Source: Gallionellaceae bacterium UBA6222
GTDB taxonomy: Bacteria; Pseudomonadota; Gammaproteobacteria; Burkholderiales; Gallionellaceae
DNA: 23,313 nucleotides
NCBI GenBank assembly: GCA_002421915.1
Contig: DISA01000030.1
Location: 1-23,313 of the forward strand
Direction of reading: 5' to 3'
The notes under the pieces are model-generated. The model ran no database searches and had not been told where the DNA came from. It saw only the letters and a program-made list of their open reading frames with translations. Shown here piece by piece: positions 16,081-22,374 of this stretch (position 1 is the first letter of the stretch; each line of letters starts with the position of its first letter). The position numbers and the translations under genes are program-made.

Positions 16081-16095
16081 AGAAGGTTTTAGGCA

Positions 16096-16965
16096 ATGAA
16101 TGAATTCGAGATAGACAAAAAGCAGGTGCGCCGCGCGTTCAGCCGTGCCGCTGCCGGATATGATGCCTCCGCTGTATTGCAGCGTGAAGTGTGCAGCCGT
16201 ATGCTGGAAAAACTGGATTACATCAAGTTGCGTCCGGCGCATCTGCTGGATGCGGGCAGCGGCACCGGCTGGGGTACGCGCCAGTTGGGTGAGCGCTATC
16301 CAAAAGCCGGGATTATCGCGCTCGATATCTCCGTCGGCATGTTGCAGGTGGCGCGCGGCACATCGGGCTGGTGGAAGAAATTATTTGCGGGCAAGCGCGA
16401 AAGTTTCCTGTGTGCCGATATTGAGGCCTTGCCGGTCGCAACCAACAAGATCGGGATGGTATGGTCGAACCTGGCCTTGCAGTGGTGCAACGATCTGCCC
16501 GCCACATTCACCGAATTGAACCGCGTCATCAAGACTGAAGGCTTGCTGATGTTTTCCACCTTCGGTCCCGACACGTTGCAGGAGTTGCGCATCGCGTTCC
16601 GCGGCGTGGACGGCTACAACCACCTCAACCGTTTCGCCGACATGCACGACATCGGTGACATGCTGGTGGCTGCCGGTTTTGCCGATCCGGTGATGGAGAT
16701 GGAAAAAATCATCCTGACTTACGACGATGTGAAGACGGTGATGCAAGACCTGAAACGCATCGGCGCGCACAACGCGACGCTGGGACGTGCGCCGGGCATG
16801 CTGGGCAGAATGAAATGGTCGCAGATCGAACGCAACTATGAGACCCTGCGCCGCGACGGAAAACTACCCGCGACTTTCGAGATTATTTACGGCCATGCGT
16901 GGAAGCCGGAGCCAAAAAAACTGATGGACGGGCGCGCGATCATCAGGACGGATTTCAAACTATGA
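16096..16965 (+). CDS. bioC: Malonyl-ACP O-methyltransferase BioC
   Basis: A 289-residue SAM-dependent methyltransferase that methylates the free carboxyl of malonyl-ACP, disguising it so that fatty acid synthesis can elongate it to pimeloyl-ACP methyl ester. The SAM-binding motif I is LLDAGSGTGWGT (about residues 50-61), followed by ALDISVGML and ADIEALP; WSNLALQWCNDLP and FSTFGPDTLQELR are BioC signatures. Start: ATG at 16096, with AGAAGG at 16081-16086 nine bases before it. The length is slightly above E. coli BioC (251) because of a longer C-terminus, which is common in betaproteobacteria. It is separated from bioD by a 123-base repeat. Confidence 0.95.
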   Translation: MNEFEIDKKQVRRAFSRAAAGYDASAVLQREVCSRMLEKLDYIKLRPAHLLDAGSGTGWGTRQLGERYPKAGIIALDISVGMLQVARGTSGWWKKLFAGKRESFLCADIEALPVATNKIGMVWSNLALQWCNDLPATFTELNRVIKTEGLLMFSTFGPDTLQELRIAFRGVDGYNHLNRFADMHDIGDMLVAAGFADPVMEMEKIILTYDDVKTVMQDLKRIGAHNATLGRAPGMLGRMKWSQIERNYETLRRDGKLPATFEIIYGHAWKPEPKKLMDGRAIIRTDFKL

Positions 16966-16976
16966 GCCCCTATGCC

Positions 16977-17099
16977 GTCATTCCGGCGCAGGCCGGAATC
17001 CAGTTGGTTGACCCATTCCCGCGCAGCGAGGCAACACCGGGTTGCATTCCGCTTCGCGGGCTGTTCTTTTTGCTGGATTCCGGCCTGCGCCGGAATGAC
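16977..17099. repeat. 123-bp paired-palindrome element between bioC and bioD
   Basis: It begins GTCATTCCGGCGCAGGCC and ends with the reverse complement, GGCCTGCGCCGGAATGAC. Each end is itself nearly palindromic, so the element looks like two REP units in opposite orientation. It has exactly the same length as the element in lolA, and the internal block CCCGCGCAGCG sits at the same offset (41 bases) in both. Without it bioC and bioD would be 19 bases apart. Short open frames through it are repeat translations, not genes. Confidence 0.88.
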
Positions 17100-17107
17100 G
17101 GTGCGGC

Positions 17108-17788
17108 ATGAGCTATTTCATCACCGGCACCGACACCGGCGTGGGCAAGACGCTGGTGAGTTGCGCCTTGCTGCATGGGCTGGCCGCGCAGGGCAAGCGG
17201 GTGGCCGGTTTTAAGCCGGTCGCCGCCGGGTGTGATGACGAGGATCACAACGAGGATGCCAAGGCACTGCGCGCCGCGGGCAGCATTCAGGCGGCTTACG
17301 GCCAGATCAACCCATACTGTTTTCCGCATGCCATCGCGCCGCATCTGGCCGCGCGCCATGCCGGCGTGCGCATCGAGTTCGGTCGCATCCTGACTTCCTA
17401 TCGCGAACTGGCGGCACAAGCGGATGCGGTGATCGTGGAAGGGGCGGGCGGTTTTTGTGTGCCGCTGAACGAAAAACAGGACAGTGCTGATCTGGCGGTG
17501 GCCCTCGAATTACCCGTAATTCTGGTGGTAGGGATGCGCCTGGGCTGTCTCAATCACGCGCTGCTGACCGTGCGTGCGATCATGGATCATCAGCTGGAAT
17601 GCGCGGGCTGGGTGGCCAATGTGCTGGGGGCGAACATGTCCGCGTTGCAGGAGAACGTCGACACCCTGCGCGAGCGTATCGGCGCACCGCTGTTGGGAAT
17701 CGTGCCGTTCATGGCAAACCCGGATGCAAAAGCGGCGGCGCAACATCTGGATTTAAATTTACTGGAACACAATCTGTCGAATGAGTGA
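17108..17788 (+). CDS. bioD: Dethiobiotin synthetase BioD
   Basis: A 226-residue ATP-dependent carboxylase that closes the ureido ring of dethiobiotin. Walker A is GTDTGVGKT (residues 7-15). FKPVAAG carries the substrate-binding Lys. NPYCFPHAIAPHLAA and VIVEGAGGFCVPL are family signatures; the usual GGWxVPL reads GGFCVPL here, a mild variation. Only weak ribosome-binding potential (TGCGG) precedes the ATG at 17108, since the repeat ends 8 bases upstream. The end overlaps the next gene by 8 bases, so the two are probably co-translated. Confidence 0.96.
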   Translation: MSYFITGTDTGVGKTLVSCALLHGLAAQGKRVAGFKPVAAGCDDEDHNEDAKALRAAGSIQAAYGQINPYCFPHAIAPHLAARHAGVRIEFGRILTSYRELAAQADAVIVEGAGGFCVPLNEKQDSADLAVALELPVILVVGMRLGCLNHALLTVRAIMDHQLECAGWVANVLGANMSALQENVDTLRERIGAPLLGIVPFMANPDAKAAAQHLDLNLLEHNLSNE

Positions 17789-18491
17789 CTTCAGCATCAT
17801 TGCGGTATTCATGGTCGGCCTGCTCGGCGGCGTGCATTGCCTCGGCATGTGCGGCAGCATCGTCGGCATCTTCACCACACAAGTCCCCAAAGACAGGGCA
17901 CGCTGGCCGTTTCATCTCGCCTACAGCAGCGGGCGTATTGCGAGCTATGCCGTGGCGGGCGCACTGGTCGGGGCTGCGGGGCAGGCGGGCATGTTGCTGC
18001 GCGACGAAGTGCCGGTGCAGCATCTGCTGTTTGCGCTCTCCAGTTTGATGCTGGTGATGCTTGGCCTGTATCTGGCCGGGGTATGGGGCGCGGTGCGCCG
18101 GCTGGAGCAATTGGGCAGCGGCCTGTGGCGACATTTGCAACCGTTCACCGCCAGATTGTTGCCGGTGACCACCGTGCCGCGTGCCCTCGGCTTGGGCGTG
18201 TTGTGGGGTTGGTTGCCCTGTGGTCTGGTGTATAGCGTGCTGGTCACCGCGCTGGCTTCAGGCAGTGCCGGGCAGGGTGCGCTGATCATGGGCGCATTTG
18301 GTCTGGGTACCTTGCCCAATCTGCTCGCGATCGGGCTGTTCTGGGAAAGTATGCGCGGCTGGGCGCAGTCGCCGCGGGTACGGCTGACGGCCGGACTGCT
18401 GGTGATCGGATTCGGGGTGTACGGCCTGATCAGGGTTGGCTACACGTTTTATGTGCACGGCTGGTCCGGGGCATGCCATGTTGCAGCTTGA
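17781..18491 (+). CDS. TauE/SafE-family (UreH/DsbD-like) membrane protein
   Basis: A 236-residue polytopic membrane protein with about six hydrophobic segments. The first contains GLLGGVHCLGMCGSIVG, the HCxGMCG signature of the COG2836 branch of the sulfite exporter TauE/SafE superfamily. A second conserved motif is LGVLWGWLPCGLVYSVL, with a Pro-Cys pair in the membrane. The Cys residues at HCxGMC and LPC could bind a metal or do thiol chemistry. Family members near cbb3 oxidase genes are linked to copper handling; others are called sulfite exporters without proof. Here it overlaps bioD, so it probably shares the biotin operon, but no role in biotin synthesis follows from its sequence. The substrate is unknown. 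Confidence 0.8.
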   Translation: MSDFSIIAVFMVGLLGGVHCLGMCGSIVGIFTTQVPKDRARWPFHLAYSSGRIASYAVAGALVGAAGQAGMLLRDEVPVQHLLFALSSLMLVMLGLYLAGVWGAVRRLEQLGSGLWRHLQPFTARLLPVTTVPRALGLGVLWGWLPCGLVYSVLVTALASGSAGQGALIMGAFGLGTLPNLLAIGLFWESMRGWAQSPRVRLTAGLLVIGFGVYGLIRVGYTFYVHGWSGACHVAA

Positions 18492-18594
18492 CCGGTTCGT
18501 TTTGTCATGGCGGTGAGGCGCTTTTTATGCGGCTGGCACTGCGCCGCAGCGCTTGCCGCGTTGTATCACGAAGGCTATTAACCGCAGTGGCGAG

Positions 18595-18624
18595 TGATAT
18601 GATGTGCCCGTGGCAAAGGGGGAG
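18595..18624 (+). promoter_or_regulatory. Extended -10 promoter and RBS of the response-regulator gene
   Basis: TGATATGAT at 18595-18603 is an extended -10 (TGn then TATGAT, 5/6). No good -35 stands 16-18 bases upstream. A start near 18610 and a GGGGGAG ribosome-binding site at 18618-18624, five bases before the ATG, make a compact leader. This is the best place for a separate promoter of the regulator-ftsK-lolA-rarA group. The remainder of the 138-base gap shows only a short GC hairpin (TGCGGC/GCCGCA, 18528-18548). Confidence 0.45.
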
Positions 18625-18629
18625 TCTGA

Positions 18630-19322
18630 ATGAAAATAAAAGTACTGCTGGTGGATGACCACGCCTTGTTTCGCGATGGCATGCGCTATGTGCTTCAGCA
18701 ACTGGCGGAGGAGGTGGAGATACTCGATTGCGGCAGCTTCAGCCAAGGCTTGCAACTGGCGATGGCAAATCCGGATCTTGATCTGGCCTTGCTCGATCTC
18801 AAAATGCCCGACAGCAACGGGGTTTCATCCCTGCAACTCTTTCATCAGCGTTTTCCGGATATTCCGCTGGTGGTGGTATCCGGCTCGGAACAGCTCGACG
18901 ACATTGAGAGTGTGATGAACCTGGGCGCAATGGGATTCATCTCCAAGATGTCACCCTCCAAGACCACGTTATCCGCGCTGCGCGTAGTGCTGGAAGGCGG
19001 CGTGTACATCCCGCCGCAGCTGTTGCAACAGACGATGGCGAAACTGGAGCCCGGCCCGGCGCTCAACGACAAACGCAGCCAGCGTGCCAGCAAGTACGGG
19101 CTGACCCCGCGCCAGCTGCAGGTGCTGCAGCTGATTGGGGCCGGAAAGAGCAACAAGGACATCTCGCGCAAGCTCAATCTGGCGGAAGGCACGGTCAAGA
19201 TCCATGTTGCCGCCATCTACCAGGCACTGCATGTCAGTTCACGTATCGAGGCGGTGGAAACGGCGCGCCGCTTTGGTTTTATTGCTGACGAAAACGGGTC
19301 AGCGCTGGACGGGGAATCCTGA
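18630..19322 (+). CDS. NarL/LuxR-family response regulator
   Basis: A 230-residue two-component regulator. The receiver domain (about 1-120) has acidic-pocket Asp9 and Asp10, phospho-acceptor Asp56 in LLDLKMPDSNG, the switch residue Ser84 in VVVSGSE and Lys106 in GFISKMSPS. The LuxR-type helix-turn-helix (about 150-215) shows LTPRQLQVLQLIGAGKSNKDI and GTVKIHVAAIYQAL; these are the standard contact helices. No partner histidine kinase is in the window, so its signal and targets are unknown. It overlaps ftsK by one base (TGATG), so ftsK translation may be coupled to it. It has its own strong ribosome-binding site and candidate promoter. Confidence 0.92.
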   Translation: MKIKVLLVDDHALFRDGMRYVLQQLAEEVEILDCGSFSQGLQLAMANPDLDLALLDLKMPDSNGVSSLQLFHQRFPDIPLVVVSGSEQLDDIESVMNLGAMGFISKMSPSKTTLSALRVVLEGGVYIPPQLLQQTMAKLEPGPALNDKRSQRASKYGLTPRQLQVLQLIGAGKSNKDISRKLNLAEGTVKIHVAAIYQALHVSSRIEAVETARRFGFIADENGSALDGES

Positions 19323-21598
19323 TGGCATTGCCCGAAACTGCTTCCACTCCGCTGCCCGAACGCTTGCTGCACCTGTTGCGCGAATCACGCTGGTTGCTGC
19401 TGGTGGCGTTGGCGTCCTATCTTGCCCTGATCCTGTTTGCCTTCGATCGCACCGATCCGGCGTGGTCACGCGATGCGACGGCTGCCATTGTGCACAATCC
19501 GGGTGGGATCCTTGGTGCGTGGATATCCGATGTCTTGCTTTACGTGTTCGGTTTTTCCGCCTGGTGGTGGGTGACTTTCCTGTTGCAGCGGGTGTGGCAG
19601 GGCTACCGCCGCCTGCGCGCGGACAGCCTGTTCAATCCGCGTGCCTTGTGGATATCCCTGCTGGGTTTTTTGGTGCTGTTGTTGGCGAGCAGTGCGCTGG
19701 AGCATTTGCGTCTCTACACCTGGCAGGTCGAATTGCCGTTGGCACCGGGCGGCATGTTGGGGATGACACTCGGAAACTGGCTGGCAGAGGTGCTGGGCTA
19801 TGTCGGCGCCACCCTGATCCTGCTGGCGCTGATGGCGGCGAGCTTCAGTCTTTACACCGGCTTGTCCTGGTTGCGTTTCACCGACCGTCTGGGGGGCTGG
19901 CTGGAAGACGGCTGGCTGTGGACACGCAACACATGGCAGACCTGGCAGGACAAACGCATCGGTGTGCAGGCGAAGCAGCAGCGCGACGAGATCGTCGAAG
20001 AGGAAAAGAAAAGGGTCGAGGACCATCAGCCGATCCATATCGGTATGCCCGTGGTCGAAGTGCCGCGCTCTACCCGGGTGGAAAAGGAAAAGCAGGTTTC
20101 GCTGTTCGCCGACCTGCCCGATTCGCCCTTGCCACCGCTGCATATTCTCGACCAGGCGACGCAGCAGGCCGATGTGGTTTCACCCGATACACTTGAATTC
20201 ACCTCGCGTTTGATCGAACGCAAACTCAGGGATTTTGGAGTGGTGGTCAAGGTGGTTGGTGCCTATCCCGGCCCGGTCATCACGCGCTACGAGATCGAGC
20301 CGGATGTGGGGGTAAAAGGCAGCCAGATCACCAATCTGGTGCGCGACTTGGCGCGCGCCTTGTCGGTGGTGAGCATCCGCGTGGTCGAGACCATCCCCGG
20401 CAAGAGTTACATGGCGCTGGAGTTGCCCAACCCGAAACGGCAGATGGTGCACCTGTCCGAGATCCTCGGCTCGAAGGTGTATGCCGACATGCATTCGCCG
20501 CTCACCATGGCGATGGGCAAGGATATTTCCGGCAAGCCGGTCGTGGTCGACCTGGGCAAGATGCCGCACGTGCTGGTCGCCGGTACCACCGGCTCCGGCA
20601 AATCGGTGGCAATCAACGCCATGATCCTGTCGCTGCTGTACAAGTCCACACCGCAACAGGTGCGCCTGCTGCTGGTCGATCCCAAGATGCTTGAACTGTC
20701 GGTGTACGAAGGCATTCCGCATCTGCTGGCGCCAGTTGTTACCGACATGCGCCAGGCTGCTGCGGCACTCAACTGGTGCGTGCAGGAGATGGACAAGCGC
20801 TACAAACTGATGGCCGCGCTCGGGGTGCGCAACATTGCCGGATATAACCAGCAGATACGCGAGGCGATCAAGGCAGGTGTGCCGTTGACCAATCCGTTTA
20901 CTCTCACACCGGATAATCCGGAAGCATTGGAAGAGCTGCCGTACATTGTGGTTTTCATCGATGAACTGGCCGACCTGATGATGGTCGTCGGCAAAAAGGT
21001 GGAAGAGCTGATCGCGCGTCTGGCACAAAAGGCGCGCGCATCGGGAATTCATCTGGTGCTGGCGACGCAGCGCCCCTCGGTCGATGTCATCACCGGGCTG
21101 ATCAAGGCCAACGTGCCGACGCGCGTGGCGTTCCAGGTCTCAAGCAAGATCGATTCGCGTACCATCCTTGACCAGATGGGCGCCGAAACTTTGCTGGGGC
21201 AGGGTGACATGCTCTATCTGCCGCCGGGCAGCGGCTACCCGCAGCGGGTGCATGGCGCCTTTGTGTCCGACCAGGAAGTGCACCGCGTCACCGAATATCT
21301 CAAGGCGCAGGGTGAACCGAACTACATCGAGGGTGTGCTGACTTCGCTGGATGAGAGCGAGGCGGAAGGGGGCGAATTGGAGGGCGGCGCCAATGCCGAA
21401 ACCGATCCACTCTACGACCAGGCCGTCGAGATCGTGCTCAAGACCCGCCGCCCCTCCATCTCGCTGGTGCAGCGCCATCTGCGTATCGGCTACAACCGCG
21501 CTGCACGCCTGATCGAGGGGATGGAAAAAGCCGGGCTGGTGTCGCCGATGCAGGGTAATGGCAACCGCGAAGTGCTCGCGCCGGCTCGGCAGGAATAA
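19322..21598 (+). CDS. ftsK: DNA translocase FtsK
   Basis: A 758-residue septal DNA motor that pumps the chromosome terminus across the division plane and activates XerCD at dif. Four membrane segments lie in the first about 185 residues (near 21-42, 62-88, 107-126, 150-182). A short charged linker (about 200-275) follows, much shorter than in E. coli. The motor has the alpha/beta domain with VVGAYPGPVITRYE, Walker A GTTGSGKS (about 421-428), Walker B VVFIDELADLM (about 543-553) and LVLATQRPSVDVITG. A C-terminal winged-helix gamma domain (about 690-755) with RRPSISLVQRHLRIGYNRAA reads KOPS sequences. The start overlaps the regulator gene; lolA starts 2 bases after the stop. Confidence 0.97.
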   Translation: MALPETASTPLPERLLHLLRESRWLLLVALASYLALILFAFDRTDPAWSRDATAAIVHNPGGILGAWISDVLLYVFGFSAWWWVTFLLQRVWQGYRRLRADSLFNPRALWISLLGFLVLLLASSALEHLRLYTWQVELPLAPGGMLGMTLGNWLAEVLGYVGATLILLALMAASFSLYTGLSWLRFTDRLGGWLEDGWLWTRNTWQTWQDKRIGVQAKQQRDEIVEEEKKRVEDHQPIHIGMPVVEVPRSTRVEKEKQVSLFADLPDSPLPPLHILDQATQQADVVSPDTLEFTSRLIERKLRDFGVVVKVVGAYPGPVITRYEIEPDVGVKGSQITNLVRDLARALSVVSIRVVETIPGKSYMALELPNPKRQMVHLSEILGSKVYADMHSPLTMAMGKDISGKPVVVDLGKMPHVLVAGTTGSGKSVAINAMILSLLYKSTPQQVRLLLVDPKMLELSVYEGIPHLLAPVVTDMRQAAAALNWCVQEMDKRYKLMAALGVRNIAGYNQQIREAIKAGVPLTNPFTLTPDNPEALEELPYIVVFIDELADLMMVVGKKVEELIARLAQKARASGIHLVLATQRPSVDVITGLIKANVPTRVAFQVSSKIDSRTILDQMGAETLLGQGDMLYLPPGSGYPQRVHGAFVSDQEVHRVTEYLKAQGEPNYIEGVLTSLDESEAEGGELEGGANAETDPLYDQAVEIVLKTRRPSISLVQRHLRIGYNRAARLIEGMEKAGLVSPMQGNGNREVLAPARQE

Positions 21599-21600
21599 GC

Positions 21601-22338
21601 ATGCTAAAAAAATTATTCTTGTCATTCCCGCGCAGGCGGGAATCTGGTTGTTTGAATAACGCCCGCGCAGCGGGGCCACAGAAAAGTGTTGCTCGCTGTG
21701 CGGATTTTATTTTTAACTGGATTCCCGCCTGCACGGGAATGACGGCTGTGCTTTTTGTGCTTTCCTCGCCGGCACACGCCGCCGCAACAGACAAGCTGAA
21801 ATCCTTTATCTCCTCCACGCGCACGGCACAGGCTGAATTCACCCAGACCGTGCTGGACAAGAACGGCAAGCGCATTCAATCCGCCTCCGGCACCATGCGG
21901 TTCGTGCGCCCGGGCAAATTTCGCTGGGAATATCGCCAGCCCTATGAACAACTCATCGTCGGCGATGGCGAGAAATTCTGGCTGTATGACGCCGACCTCA
22001 ACCAGGTCACGGTGCGCAAACTCGATGCCGCCCTCGGCAGCAGCCCGGCCGCACTTCTTTCCGGCAACAACGAAATAGAGCGCAGTTTCACACTGGAAGA
22101 GGCCGGCACAAAGGGTGGGCTGGAATGGTTAAGTGCCACCCCAAAAAGTACGGAGAGCAGTTTTTCCGTCATCCGCATGGGTTTCAACGGCAAGTCTGAC
22201 TTGGTGGGGATGGAACTGAAAGATTCGTTTGGTAACACCACTGAACTAAGGTTTTCAGGCATGTGGCGCAACCCCTCTCTCGCACCCTCACTGTTCAAGT
22301 TCACGCCGCCCAAGGGCGCTGATGTGCTGGGGGAATAA
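21601..22338 (+). CDS. lolA: Outer-membrane lipoprotein carrier LolA, with repeat-split signal peptide
   Basis: A 245-residue precursor of the periplasmic chaperone that carries lipoproteins from LolCDE to LolB. The mature part shows LolA features: RTAQAEFTQTVLD, GTMRFVRPGKFRWEY, PYEQLIVGDGEKFWLYD and FKFTPPKGADV. The N-terminus is abnormal: MLKKLFL (residues 1-7), then 41 residues encoded by a 123-base repeat (SFPRRRESG to ACTGMT), then AVLFVLSSPAHA. Deleting exactly 21621-21743 restores MLKKLFLAVLFVLSSPAHA, a perfect signal peptide. As written, the precursor has a long arginine-containing N-region; alternatively an in-repeat ATG at 21739 (residue 47) could start a version with no basic N-region. 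The gene is 2 bases after ftsK, with an AGGAA site. LolA is normally essential, so one of these forms is presumably exported. Confidence 0.93.
   Translation: MLKKLFLSFPRRRESGCLNNARAAGPQKSVARCADFIFNWIPACTGMTAVLFVLSSPAHAAATDKLKSFISSTRTAQAEFTQTVLDKNGKRIQSASGTMRFVRPGKFRWEYRQPYEQLIVGDGEKFWLYDADLNQVTVRKLDAALGSSPAALLSGNNEIERSFTLEEAGTKGGLEWLSATPKSTESSFSVIRMGFNGKSDLVGMELKDSFGNTTELRFSGMWRNPSLAPSLFKFTPPKGADVLGE
21621..21743. repeat. 123-bp paired-palindrome element inside lolA
   Basis: The left end GTCATTCCCGCGCAGGCGGG and the right end CCCGCCTGCACGGGAATGAC are reverse complements except one position. The inner block CCCGCGCAGCG is 41 bases from the left end, as in the bioC-bioD copy. The length, 123 bases or 41 codons, keeps the lolA frame and contains no in-frame stop. 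Confidence 0.92.
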
Positions 22339-22341
22339 AAG

Positions 22342-22374
22342 ATGACCACCCCCCGCGGATTTTGTTTTGTCTGA
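22342..22374 (+). other. Ten-codon frame with strong RBS overlapping the rarA start
   Basis: An ATG at 22342 has a GGGGGA ribosome-binding site upstream (22329-22335) but reaches TGA at 22372-22374 after ten codons. It contains a run of six C (22349-22354). One C fewer would fuse this ATG in frame to rarA, giving MTTPADFVLSDLFAPN. It is either a coupled leader, an indel error, or a slippery start. Confidence 0.35.

Noticed and set aside
16899..17214. Two short plus-strand open frames across the bioC-bioD gap (70 and 80 codons)
   Set aside because: Both are translations of the 123-bp element (PSFRRRPESS, IPAQAGIQ style) joined to the ends of bioC and bioD in other frames; no ribosome-binding site.
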